Origin: Bacillus massilioanorexius
GTDB taxonomy: Bacteria; Bacillota; Bacilli; Bacillales; DSM-1321
DNA length: 64,000 nt
Reading direction: 5' to 3'
Assembly (NCBI RefSeq): GCF_902374955.1
Contig: NZ_CABKRX010000070.1
Coordinates: 3,917 to 67,916, forward strand
Shown here: in pieces, positions 43,098-51,675 of the stretch
Position numbering within the stretch: the first letter of the stretch is position 1
Layout: each line of letters opens with the position of its first letter
Position numbers and translations under genes: made by a program
Notes under the pieces: generated by a model
Seen by the model: only the letters and a program-made list of their open reading frames with translations
Told to the model about the DNA's origin: nothing
Database searches by the model: none

Positions 43098-43127
43098 TTA
43101 AAAAAAGAGGTGTAAAAACACCTCTTT
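43098..43127 (-). terminator. Terminator after the speD relic
   Basis: Stem AAAGAGGTGT/ACACCTCTTT with loop TTTT and a run of seven T's on the minus strand. No intact gene ends here now; it lies 37 bases after the stop of the speD-like remnant and is probably that gene's original terminator. Confidence 0.75.
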
Positions 43128-43163
43128 AAAATGGTCACTCTTTCTCATGATGCTTCCTTCCCA

Positions 43164-43238
43164 CTATTTGCCCATTCCTCGTGGTATTCCTACATTTTTT
43201 TCAGTCTCAACACCGAATAGTGTATCTTTTATCAATTG
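43164..43238 (-). pseudogene. speD: Remnant of speD (S-adenosylmethionine decarboxylase)
   Basis: In one minus-strand frame the sequence reads Q-L-I-K-D-T-L-F-G-V then ETEKNVGIPRGMGK and a stop. The C-terminus of Bacillus SpeD, from memory, has the same pattern (xTxxxxx[I/L/V]PRG[T/M]). The position, directly downstream of gapB and upstream of nrdR, is that of speD in B. subtilis, and an orphan terminator follows. The N-terminal part with the pyruvoyl-forming serine is absent. The match is short, so this is an inference. The 448-base gap holds nothing else except the two terminators. Confidence 0.45.
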
Positions 43239-43265
43239 ATTTTAATTTTTCTAAGCTTTTTTCAC

Positions 43266-43304
43266 AAAAAAAAGCTAAAAGAAGCAAGAGTACTTCTTTT
43301 AGCT
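43266..43304 (-). terminator. Terminator of gapB
   Basis: A 12-bp perfect stem AGCTAAAAGAAG/CTTCTTTTAGCT with an 8-base loop and a TTTTTTTG tail on the minus strand, 17 bases after the gapB stop. Confidence 0.88.
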
Positions 43305-43320
43305 CTTATACGATTGATAC

Positions 43321-44352
43321 TTATCCGACTGCAACACTTTCAAGAGCAAGCAACTCTTTAGCTACAAGTTTAGTTAAATCTACTACTCGACATGAATATC
43401 CCCATTCATTGTCGTACCAAGCTAATACTTTCACTTTGTTATCTCCAATTACCATTGTGGAAAGGCCATCAATAATAGATGAATGTGAATTAGTATTAAA
43501 ATCAATAGAAACTAAAGGTTCTTCAGTATATTGAATAATCCCTTTAAGCGCTCCTTCTGAAGCCGTAACAAAAGCACTGTTCACTTCTTCGGCTGTTACA
43601 TTACACTCTAAGTCAACTACAAGGTCAACCAATGAAACATTTGATGTTGGTACACGTAGTGACATACCATGTAATTTCCCTTTTAATTCAGGTAGTACAA
43701 GTGACAACGCTTTCGCAGCACCTGTAGTTGTAGGAATAATACTTTGTGCACAAGCTCTAGCTCTTCTTAGATCTTTATGTGGATTATCTAAGTTTTTTTG
43801 ATCATTTGTATATGCATGAACAGTTGTCATTAATCCATTGATAATTCCAAATTGCTCATTTAAAACTTTTGCTACTGGAGCTAGGCAGTTTGTTGTACAA
43901 GAAGCATTTGAGATAACATCATGTTCTTCTATATTTAATACCCCTTCATTAACACCCATTACAATTGTAACATCTTCATTTTTCCCAGGAGCTGATAAGA
44001 TTACTTTTTTCGCTCCTGCTTCTAAATGCATGGCTGCTTTTTCTCGCTCATTAAATTTACCAGTTGCTTCAATCACAATATCAATATTCATATCTTTCCA
44101 TGGTAATTCTCTTGGATCACGATTACTTAATAGCATAATACGTTTTCCATTAACAACTAATGAATTATCTTCTGCAATTACTTCTCCATCAAATTTCCCA
44201 TGGTTTGTATCATATTTGATTAAGTGAGCTAATGTCTCTGCAGGATATGAGGCATTAACAGCCACAAGATCTACTGTATTGTCTAAAATCATTCTTCTAA
44301 AAACCATTCTCCCAATTCGTCCAAACCCATTGATCGCAATTCGTGCCTTCAT
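43321..44352 (-). CDS. gapB: Glyceraldehyde-3-phosphate dehydrogenase, gluconeogenic (GapB)
   Basis: A 343-residue dehydrogenase that works towards gluconeogenesis with NADP. The dinucleotide fold GFGRIGRMVFRR is at 9-20; at the position where NAD-specific enzymes carry Asp (VNDL), this protein has AVNASY (31-36), the feature of NADP-accepting GapB. The catalytic Cys152 is in SNASCTTNC. It closely matches B. subtilis GapB (DVTIVMGVNE, HKDLRRARAC, YDNEWGYSCRVVDL). GGGAGG precedes the ATG. Two CcpN-type boxes upstream predict repression during glycolysis. Confidence 0.96.
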   Translation of the reverse strand: MKARIAINGFGRIGRMVFRRMILDNTVDLVAVNASYPAETLAHLIKYDTNHGKFDGEVIAEDNSLVVNGKRIMLLSNRDPRELPWKDMNIDIVIEATGKFNEREKAAMHLEAGAKKVILSAPGKNEDVTIVMGVNEGVLNIEEHDVISNASCTTNCLAPVAKVLNEQFGIINGLMTTVHAYTNDQKNLDNPHKDLRRARACAQSIIPTTTGAAKALSLVLPELKGKLHGMSLRVPTSNVSLVDLVVDLECNVTAEEVNSAFVTASEGALKGIIQYTEEPLVSIDFNTNSHSSIIDGLSTMVIGDNKVKVLAWYDNEWGYSCRVVDLTKLVAKELLALESVAVG

Positions 44353-44372
44353 TTTTCGGCCCCTCCCGAATT

Positions 44373-44416
44373 AATGTTATACTCAAAAGTACCTTATATG
44401 TCATTAGTATAACACA
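44373..44416 (-). promoter_or_regulatory. Two CcpN-type operators upstream of gapB
   Basis: The CcpN consensus, from memory, is TRTGHYATAYW. On the minus strand TGTGTTATACT (44416-44406) is a perfect match and also covers a TATACT -10-like box. On the plus strand AATGTTATACT (44373-44383) matches at 10 of 11. They face each other about 22 bases apart, just upstream of gapB. Confidence 0.6.
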
Positions 44417-44576
44417 ATACATTTTAATTGCGACAAAAATATGCTCAATTGTTCTATTTTTTTGAAAAAAATAAGCAAATATCACATTTTCAACATCCTA
44501 TTTCTTTTTGACACAAACTCAATATCTCTTATATATTCAACGGTTCTTATGATAGAAATGAAGAATAAACGAATTG

Positions 44577-45521
44577 TTATTTTAAATGGTTAAGGAATGT
44601 TAAAATAACGTAAGCTGCTAGATTACTTGTTAAATTTCTAATATCCTTTGAAGGATCAATTTCTACAATGTCTATCGCTTTTACTTTTGAATACTCGGCA
44701 ATTGTAGCCACACTTGTTAACAATTCTCTTGAAGTAAGTCCGTATGGATTTGGCGCTGGACAAGCTGGAGCAAATGCTTGATCAATCACATCCATATCTA
44801 ATGAAATATATATAATCTCTACTTCCGAGCTCAATCTTACTAATTCCTTACGAATTATGGAAGTAAGTCCTAGTGTATCTATATCACCCATTGTGTACAC
44901 ATGAACCCCCTGCTCCCGGACATAGTGATCATATTCTTCTGCATTAGCAAAATCACGAATACCTATTTGAACAAGATGCTGTCCCTCGATAATATCGCCA
45001 TCTAATAAACTACGAAAAGGAGTTCCGTTCGTCCGTCCACCATCTTCTAAATTCCGCACATCATGATGCGCATCAAATTGAATGACACCTATCTTCCCCT
45101 TTGCTTCCGCAAAAGCTTTTATAACTGGGAAACTAATCCCATGATCACCACCAAGAAAAATAAAAGTATCACAAATCTCTGATTGCAATATTTCCTTTAC
45201 ACTTAAATATTGACGATTGATTGTTTCTTCATTATCTGTTGGATGGATAGTCACATCACCAAAATCAATAATATCTTTAAAAGGAAGGTTTCTTCGCCTT
45301 TCACTACTATACACGCTATACGAATACAGAGCATTTCTAATAGCACTAGGAGCATTAGCCGCCAATGACAACGTAATAGATGACTTTGAAGATGGGAGTC
45401 CAAGCATGCCAACCTCTCCCTTAACACCTGCTTTGTAGGGTAATAAGCATTCACTCGTTTTTTTTACAAAACGATCCTTAAAAATAGCATTTGTCCCATG
45501 ATTACAATATTGAAACGTCAC
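44577..45521 (-). CDS. hutG: Formimidoylglutamase HutG
   Basis: A 314-residue ureohydrolase-family enzyme that splits N-formimidoyl-glutamate to glutamate and formamide, the last step of the Bacillus histidine pathway. Two-manganese motifs are visible: FLGGDHGISFP (near 125), IQFDAHHDVR (near 152) and ISLDMDVIDQAFAP (near 240). The start is GTG at 45521, behind AAAAAGGAGAG; it overlaps the last 20 bases of hutI, which suggests translational coupling. An upstream ATG at 45632 lies deep inside hutI and has no site. Confidence 0.92.
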   Translation of the reverse strand: MTFQYCNHGTNAIFKDRFVKKTSECLLPYKAGVKGEVGMLGLPSSKSSITLSLAANAPSAIRNALYSYSVYSSERRRNLPFKDIIDFGDVTIHPTDNEETINRQYLSVKEILQSEICDTFIFLGGDHGISFPVIKAFAEAKGKIGVIQFDAHHDVRNLEDGGRTNGTPFRSLLDGDIIEGQHLVQIGIRDFANAEEYDHYVREQGVHVYTMGDIDTLGLTSIIRKELVRLSSEVEIIYISLDMDVIDQAFAPACPAPNPYGLTSRELLTSVATIAEYSKVKAIDIVEIDPSKDIRNLTSNLAAYVILTFLNHLK

Positions 45522-46770
45522 GTAATCTCTCCTTTTTCCAAATGGTTTTACCATTGATAAAAACCTCATTAGCATGGTTAATGCCATAGTGATACGGTAG
45601 ATATGTGTAATTTGGAATATTCCATATAACAAAGTTTGCAGCGTCTCCTATATTTAACGCACCTGCTACCTCTGATTTACCTATTGCATAAGCCGCATTA
45701 ATGGTGACAGCATTCCATACTTCTTCTGGGGTCATCCTTAACTTTAGAGCCGCTAAAGACATAATAAATTGAAGATTTTCAGTAACACAGCTTCCAGGAT
45801 TAAAATCTGTTGCTAACGCGACTGCCACACCCTCGTCAATCATTTTTCGAGCTTGTGCAAAGGCCTCTTTTCCTAAATAAAAAGTTGTACCTGGCAAAAG
45901 AACAGCAACTGTATTTGATTGAGCGAGCTGTTGAATTCCGTCTTCGGATGCTGCTACTAAATGATCTGCGCTTTGAGCTTTTAACCTAACTGCTAACTCT
46001 GTTCCTCCTAAAGAATCTATTTCATCTGCATGTATTTTCAAACCAAACTCTAGTTGTTGTGCAGCTTCCAGAAAAATGCGGGATTGCGCTATAGAGAATA
46101 CACCTGTTTCACAAAATATATCTACATAATCTGCTAGCTGTTTTTCTTTTATTTCTGGTAAAAGATCTATCATTAATTCGAGAAACTTATCCTCACATCC
46201 AATGTAATCAAGCGGGATTGCGTGTGGTCCTAAAAATGTAGAAACAATATCAATCGGATATTGCTCTTTTAATCGTTTTACTACCTCTAATTGCTTTAGC
46301 TCCGTTTCACGCTCTAAGCCGTAGCCACTTTTCGCCTCAAGAGTCGTAACACCATATGAAATCATTGTTTCTAAGTGTTGTATCGATTTCATGAAAAGCT
46401 TTTCCATACTCGCTTCCTTTGTTGCACGTACAGTAGATAATATTCCTCCACCTTGTTTTAAAATATCTAAATATGCTACACCCCTTTGCTTCATGGCTAG
46501 CTCGTTTTCTCTTGAGCCTCCGTGAACTAAATGAGTATGGGGGTCGACTAGCCCCGGAGATACCACTTTATACTCTGCATCGATCACATGCTTTGCACGA
46601 TGTTCCTTAGCTTCTACACTCGTTCCAACCCAAGACACTTTCCCATCTTTTATACCTATCGCCGCATTTCTTCGTACGTCTAACTTCTTCATTTCATCAC
46701 CTTTTAAGGGTAAAGTACTACGTCTTGGTAATAACAATTCTCCTATATGGATAATAAGTGTATCTAACAT
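45502..46770 (-). CDS. hutI: Imidazolonepropionase
   Basis: A 422-residue amidohydrolase that hydrolyses imidazolone-5-propionate to formimino-glutamate, the third step of histidine breakdown. Motifs: the metal site DPHTHLVHGGSRENEL (near 80), HADEIDSLGGTELA (near 250) and ALATDFNPGSCVTENL (near 325). GAAGGGGG precedes the ATG. It lies 21 bases after hutU and overlaps hutG. Confidence 0.96.
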   Translation of the reverse strand: MLDTLIIHIGELLLPRRSTLPLKGDEMKKLDVRRNAAIGIKDGKVSWVGTSVEAKEHRAKHVIDAEYKVVSPGLVDPHTHLVHGGSRENELAMKQRGVAYLDILKQGGGILSTVRATKEASMEKLFMKSIQHLETMISYGVTTLEAKSGYGLERETELKQLEVVKRLKEQYPIDIVSTFLGPHAIPLDYIGCEDKFLELMIDLLPEIKEKQLADYVDIFCETGVFSIAQSRIFLEAAQQLEFGLKIHADEIDSLGGTELAVRLKAQSADHLVAASEDGIQQLAQSNTVAVLLPGTTFYLGKEAFAQARKMIDEGVAVALATDFNPGSCVTENLQFIMSLAALKLRMTPEEVWNAVTINAAYAIGKSEVAGALNIGDAANFVIWNIPNYTYLPYHYGINHANEVFINGKTIWKKERLRDVSIL

Positions 46771-46791
46771 TTTGTTTCCCCCTTCATCGTC

Positions 46792-48453
46792 CTATAACAT
46801 TGGAATATCTACACCTTTTATTTTTGCTTCTGCAATCGCTTTCTCATAACCTGCATCTGCATGTCGTACGATTCCCATGCCTGGGTCTGTTGTAAGAACT
46901 CTTCTTAAACGTTCTTCTGCCAACTGTGTTCCATCTGCCACAACGACCATTCCAGCATGTAATGAATACCCCATTCCAACTCCTCCACCATGATGTACTG
47001 AAATCCAGGAACCACCCGCTGCTGTATTTACCAATGCATTTAATATCGCCCAATCAGCAACTGCATCACTACCATCCTTCATTGCTTCTGTTTCTCTATT
47101 CGGCGAAGCCACTGATCCACAGTCAAGATGATCACGACCAATAACAATTGGCGCTTTTATTTCACCGTTTCTTACTAGTTCATTAATCGCGATACCCATT
47201 TTTAAACGTTCTCCATAACCAAGCCAGCATATGCGTGCTGGTAACCCTTGAAACATAACCTTTTCATTGGCCATCTTTATCCAACGTTGTAGTGGTTCAT
47301 TTTCTGGGAATAACTCTTGAATTAAGCGATCTGTTCGATAAATATCCTCTGGATTCCCTGACAGCGCCGCCCAACGAAAAGGACCTTTTCCTTCACAAAA
47401 TAAAGGCCTAATGTAAGCAGGAACAAAACCAGGAAAATCAAAAGCATTTTCAATGCCTTCATCTTTAGCCACTTGGCGAATATTATTACCATAATCAAAA
47501 ACAATGGCACCTCTTTGCTGAAAAGCTAGCATTGCTTCCACGTGCTTAGCCATTGATTTCTTCGCTAGTTCGGTATATGTTTTTGGATCTTGAACTCGCA
47601 AATCATTAGCTTCCTGAATGGAATATCCCTCTGGTACATATCCATTTAAAGGATCATGAGCAGATGTTTGATCTGTTACTATATCAATCACGATTCCTCT
47701 AGCAAGCAATTCATGATGGACAAATGCAGCGTTTCCTACAAGACCAACAGACAATGGCTGTCCCTCACCCTTAGCTCGCAGTACGATTTCAATCGCTTCA
47801 TCAATCGAATCTGTCATAAAATCACAATAACCTGTGTCTATTCTTTTCTTTATTCTTTCTGGGTCCACATCTATTGCCAGGACTACACCTTCATTCATGG
47901 TAACTGCTAATGCTTGTGCTCCTCCCATTCCTCCTAGACCTGCTGTTAAAGTCAATGTTCCTTTTAAACTACCGTTAAAATGTTCTTTTGCTACAGCAGC
48001 AAATGTTTCAAATGTTCCTTGTAAAATACCTTGTGTACCAATATAAATCCAACTTCCCGCCGTCATTTGCCCATACATCATTAACCCTTTTTGATCTAAT
48101 TCATGAAAATGTTCCCATGTTGCCCATTTCGGTACTATCATAGAATTGGATAAAAGAACTCGTGGAGCCGCAATATGTGTTTTAAAAACAGCAACTGGTT
48201 TCCCTGATTGAACAAGCATGGTTTCATCACATTCTAAACGACGTAAAGTCTCCACAATAGCATCAAAGGCTGCCCAATTTCTCGCCGCTTTTCCAATCCC
48301 TCCATATACGACCAATTCCTCTGGCTTTTCTGCCACAAGTGGATCTAAATTGTTATAAAGCATCCGAAGAACGGCTTCTTGCTCCCATCCCTTACATTCT
48401 AAGTTCAAACCTTTTTTGGCCGTGATTATTCTTTCATTTTTCATTTGACTCAT
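46792..48453 (-). CDS. hutU: Urocanate hydratase
   Basis: A 553-residue enzyme that converts urocanate to imidazolone propionate using tightly bound NAD as electrophile. Recognised by YGGIGKAARNWAAFDAI (near 50), TLTAGLGGMGGAQALAV (NAD-binding), and the active-site IVIGRDHLDCGSVASPNRET, plus SWISVHHGGGVGMGYS. GGAGG precedes the ATG. Second enzyme of the pathway; 145 bases after hutH with no terminator seen. Confidence 0.97.
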   Translation of the reverse strand: MSQMKNERIITAKKGLNLECKGWEQEAVLRMLYNNLDPLVAEKPEELVVYGGIGKAARNWAAFDAIVETLRRLECDETMLVQSGKPVAVFKTHIAAPRVLLSNSMIVPKWATWEHFHELDQKGLMMYGQMTAGSWIYIGTQGILQGTFETFAAVAKEHFNGSLKGTLTLTAGLGGMGGAQALAVTMNEGVVLAIDVDPERIKKRIDTGYCDFMTDSIDEAIEIVLRAKGEGQPLSVGLVGNAAFVHHELLARGIVIDIVTDQTSAHDPLNGYVPEGYSIQEANDLRVQDPKTYTELAKKSMAKHVEAMLAFQQRGAIVFDYGNNIRQVAKDEGIENAFDFPGFVPAYIRPLFCEGKGPFRWAALSGNPEDIYRTDRLIQELFPENEPLQRWIKMANEKVMFQGLPARICWLGYGERLKMGIAINELVRNGEIKAPIVIGRDHLDCGSVASPNRETEAMKDGSDAVADWAILNALVNTAAGGSWISVHHGGGVGMGYSLHAGMVVVADGTQLAEERLRRVLTTDPGMGIVRHADAGYEKAIAEAKIKGVDIPML

Positions 48454-48598
48454 AACCTATTTCCTCCTCTAATAAGAAAACATAATGGTCTTTCAAATAA
48501 CGAACAAAGCTGAAATACCTCAATAAGCTATTGTGCATCCTTCTATTACAAACTGACCTTTTTGGCGAACTAGCTTATATCCACGTGATTGAAGATGA

Positions 48599-50116
48599 CT
48601 AGATTGTAGAATCAGATACTTGCCAATTGCACTGTATCTGTGGTTTCAATGCCTGAGTAACATGTTCAATATCCTCAGAAAAAACACGATCATGTGTAAT
48701 ACTTGGAACTATCCTTCTCATCGTTTCCCACTTTATTTTTAATTTTGGTGCGATGCGATCAACACCTTTATATTCAACTGCTTGAAGTGCGCAAATGCAT
48801 TCGATTGCAAGCACTCGCCTTGTATTTTGAATAATCATATTGGCATGTCGAGCCGCAATAGTCCCCATTGACACATGATCTTCTTGATTCGCTGAAGACG
48901 GAATACTATCAACACTTGCTGGATGAGCCAATGTTTTGTTTTCAGACACAAGAGATGCTGCAGCATATTGCATGATCATTGCACCTGATTGTAAACCTGG
49001 TTGAGCACTTAAAAATGCAGGTAAATCATTTAATTGTGGATTAACTAATCGTTCAATCCTTCTTTCTGATATATTTGCTAATTCTGCAATAGCTATTTTC
49101 ATAAAATCCATAGCAAAAGCAATTGGCTGTCCATGAAAGTTCCCACCAGACACGACAATCCTTCCTCCATCAAATATCAGTGGATTATCTGTAGCAGCAT
49201 TCACTTCGATTTCAATTTTTTCTTTTATATAGCGAAGCGCCTGCCAAGATGCACCATGTACTTGTGGAATACATCGAATCGAATAAGCATCTTGTACGCG
49301 CTTTTCTCCCTGACGACCAATGAGATGACTGCCTTGTAAATACTGCACTATCCGTCTCGCAACATCGATTTGCTCTTGATATCCTCGTGCCTGATGGATT
49401 GCTGGATGAAAAGCATCAATGATCGCTTCTAACCCCTCCATCGTTAATGCTGCGATCCATTCACTGTCATATGCTAATTTTTCTGCTTCAATATAATTTA
49501 CTACTGCAACAGCCGTCATCGCTTGAGTACCATTGATTAATGCTAAACCTTCCTTCGCTTGAAGTATGATGGGACGAATTCCTTTTTTCTTTAATACTAA
49601 AGAAGAATCTTGCGGAAGATTATTTTCTCCATATACCTTTCCTTCTCCAATTAACGTTAATGCTAAATGAGATAGAGGAGCTAAATCACCCGAAGCACCT
49701 AAGGAACCTTGTTGAGGTATCAATGGATAAATATGATGATTTATAAGCAGAGCTAACGTTTCTACTATAACAGTTCGTACACCAGAAAACCCTTTCAATA
49801 ATGCATTTAAGCGTAATACCATCATCGTTCTTACAATAATCGGTGAAAAATAGTCTCCCATTCCACAAGCGTGCGAACGAATTAAGTGGAGCTGTAAATC
49901 TTCTACATCCTGATCATCAATCGTTACATCACTGAATTTTCCAAACCCTGTATTAATTCCATAGATCGTCTTTTTTTCCATTACAATCTGTTCTACAGCT
50001 AATCGGCTTTCTTGAACTCTCTCTAAACTTTCCTGGCAAATTGATACATTTTCGTTTTCAAAACAGATTCTCTTAAGCTGATCCACCGTTAAACTATGAC
50101 CAGTTAACTCAATCAT
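48599..50116 (-). CDS. hutH: Histidine ammonia-lyase
   Basis: A 505-residue enzyme that removes ammonia from histidine to give urocanate. The MIO prosthetic group forms from the Ala-Ser-Gly triad in QGSLGASGDLAPLSH (near 142). Other family blocks are YGINTGFGKFSDV (near 53), GTQAMTAV and SVDSIPSSANQEDHVSMG. Two ATGs are adjacent; the second (50116) has the better spacing from AGGAGGG. It lies downstream of the HutP-controlled terminator. Confidence 0.97.
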   Translation of the reverse strand: MIELTGHSLTVDQLKRICFENENVSICQESLERVQESRLAVEQIVMEKKTIYGINTGFGKFSDVTIDDQDVEDLQLHLIRSHACGMGDYFSPIIVRTMMVLRLNALLKGFSGVRTVIVETLALLINHHIYPLIPQQGSLGASGDLAPLSHLALTLIGEGKVYGENNLPQDSSLVLKKKGIRPIILQAKEGLALINGTQAMTAVAVVNYIEAEKLAYDSEWIAALTMEGLEAIIDAFHPAIHQARGYQEQIDVARRIVQYLQGSHLIGRQGEKRVQDAYSIRCIPQVHGASWQALRYIKEKIEIEVNAATDNPLIFDGGRIVVSGGNFHGQPIAFAMDFMKIAIAELANISERRIERLVNPQLNDLPAFLSAQPGLQSGAMIMQYAAASLVSENKTLAHPASVDSIPSSANQEDHVSMGTIAARHANMIIQNTRRVLAIECICALQAVEYKGVDRIAPKLKIKWETMRRIVPSITHDRVFSEDIEHVTQALKPQIQCNWQVSDSTI

Positions 50117-50140
50117 CATTCTCCCTCCTATTTCTATTCT

Positions 50141-50210
50141 AAAAACAAAAAAGAGGTAATAATGGCATGTAAAATACCATCATTACCTCCTACTCACTAC
50201 TCACTTTAGG
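50141..50210 (-). promoter_or_regulatory. HutP-dependent antiterminator/terminator
   Basis: Between hutP and hutH the minus strand has a cluster of NAG triplets (GTGAGTAGTGAGTAGGAG, 50205-50186 region), overlapping the start of a terminator stem GAGGTAATGATGG/CCATTATTACCTC (50189-50153) with a TTTTTTGTTTT tail. HutP of B. subtilis binds NAG-rich RNA in the presence of L-histidine and Mg2+ and prevents the stem from forming; the layout here is the same. Confidence 0.85.
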
Positions 50211-50318
50211 TCATGACTTCAGAAAAATAATTCAGTTTTCCTTTTCTATTTGGAAGGTCGATGCAACTCATTATTTGCATCAGCTGTCTTCCATAAGAAA
50301 ATCGTAAAGGGGTTTTGA

Positions 50319-50753
50319 TTATATATGATTTATCCCAAGACCAATAGCTTCATGCTCTAGTCCTTTTACAGGTGCTCCGATTGTTCCATAGAAAGAGACA
50401 GCAATCCATTCTCCTTCTTTTTCATTTCGAAACGCTTTACCTCTTACAATAGCAAAACGCAAACCTACCGTTCTCATCATTTCCCCAATGGCTAATTGTC
50501 CTCTTGTCACACCCTCAAGTGCTTCTAATATTGCATGATATAGGGCATGTGTTTCTCTATATAAATCTTCTTGGATGATTTTATGACGCTTTGCAGTTGT
50601 TTCAACAGCTGAAATAATTTTTTGTAGATTCATTGATCCTACTTTACCAAAGCAACTCTTATAATCTTTTAGCAAATATTCATATATGGTTAATTCTTCA
50701 TCTTCAAGCATTGCTAATAAGGTGGCTACCTTCCCTATTTTCATTGTACTCAT
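50319..50753 (-). CDS. hutP: Hut operon antiterminator HutP
   Basis: A 144-residue hexameric RNA-binding protein that, bound to L-histidine and Mg2+, opens the terminator in front of hutH. It matches B. subtilis HutP through GKVGSMNLQKIISAVET, YRETHALYHAILEALEGVTRG, TVGLRFAIVRG and the C-terminal GTIGAPVKGLEHEAIGLGIN, with the histidines expected in the metal site. The ATG at 50753 follows AGGTGGTG. First gene of the operon. Confidence 0.96.
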   Translation of the reverse strand: MSTMKIGKVATLLAMLEDEELTIYEYLLKDYKSCFGKVGSMNLQKIISAVETTAKRHKIIQEDLYRETHALYHAILEALEGVTRGQLAIGEMMRTVGLRFAIVRGKAFRNEKEGEWIAVSFYGTIGAPVKGLEHEAIGLGINHI

Positions 50754-50791
50754 GAATACACCACCTATCATCTTATCTAATGTATAAGACC

Positions 50792-50821
50792 ATTGTAAAT
50801 TTTGATGGAATTATTTGTCAA
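50792..50821 (-). promoter_or_regulatory. Sigma-A promoter of the hut operon
   Basis: TTGACA (50821-50816), 18 bases, TACAAT (50797-50792) on the minus strand, about 40 bases before hutP. Confidence 0.65.
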
Positions 50822-50978
50822 TAACGAATCATACATTTTAGTATGGTGAAACATTAATAGAGTATAGATTCTTCTATTTTAATACAATAACTTCTTCTCT
50901 TACCCTCGATCAAAATAGCTAATTATCACTAGCACCATCTAAAAAAGAAACACAACGATTACATAAAAAAGCAAGCAT

Positions 50979-51023
50979 AGGGGCGTCTCAAGAAAGATTA
51001 ACAATCACCTTTGTGATGCCCCT
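50979..51023 (-). terminator. Candidate terminator of polA-mutM-ytaF-coaE
   Basis: AGGGGCATCACA and TGAGACGCCCCT pair with one mismatch around a long loop, 15 bases after the coaE stop; a GCTTTTTTATG tract follows a few bases later on the minus strand. Confidence 0.5.
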
Positions 51024-51038
51024 AATACAGCCTTCTAT

Positions 51039-51644
51039 TCATTTATATGGAATGTGCCATTTATTTAAAATAGTCAATAACTGTTCCTTTGTTTCTTGTA
51101 ATGTGCCATTGTTGTTTATTACTTCATCTGCTAACTCTTTTTTCTTTGCTAAAGGAAGCTGAGAATTAATTCGTGCAAGTGCTTCATCATGAGAAAATTG
51201 ATTTCTGTCCATTAATCGACGTAATTGAACATCAGCATCTACATATACCAACAAAGTCACATCGACAGTATCATCTGTTTTACCTTCGAATAACAATGGG
51301 ATATCCATAAATACTACTTCTTCTCCATTTGCAAATGCAGCTTCCTTTTGCTCATCCATATGTTTACGAATAGCAGGGTGCATGATCGCATTAAGCTGCA
51401 ATCTTTTCTCATCATCATTAAAAATAATAGAACCTAATTTTGCACGATTCAATGTTCCATCATTATTAAGTATTTCCTTACCAAACGCCGCAACAACTTC
51501 TAACAAAGCTTCTTTACCAGGTTCTACGACATCTCTTGCAGCTTGATCTGCATCTACGACCGTAAATCCAAGCCCTTTAATCATGTTGCTCACTGTACTT
51601 TTTCCACTAGCAATACCACCTGTAATTCCAACTATTTTTCTCAC
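51039..51644 (-). CDS. coaE: Dephospho-CoA kinase
   Basis: A 201-residue kinase for the last step of coenzyme A synthesis. The P-loop is VGITGGIASGKSTVSN at residues 4-19; VVDADQAARDVV (near 33) and the LID segment VDADVQLRRLMDRNQFSHDEALARI follow. The start is GTG, behind GAGGGGG. Last gene of polA-mutM-ytaF-coaE; 31 bases after ytaF. Confidence 0.96.
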   Translation of the reverse strand: MRKIVGITGGIASGKSTVSNMIKGLGFTVVDADQAARDVVEPGKEALLEVVAAFGKEILNNDGTLNRAKLGSIIFNDDEKRLQLNAIMHPAIRKHMDEQKEAAFANGEEVVFMDIPLLFEGKTDDTVDVTLLVYVDADVQLRRLMDRNQFSHDEALARINSQLPLAKKKELADEVINNNGTLQETKEQLLTILNKWHIPYK

Positions 51645-51675
51645 TTTGTAGATATTCCCCCTCTAGGTTCATCTA

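Noticed and set aside
45502..45632. A longer HutG starting at 45632
   Set aside because: The extension would be encoded entirely within hutI and has no ribosome-binding site; the GTG at 45521 has an excellent one.
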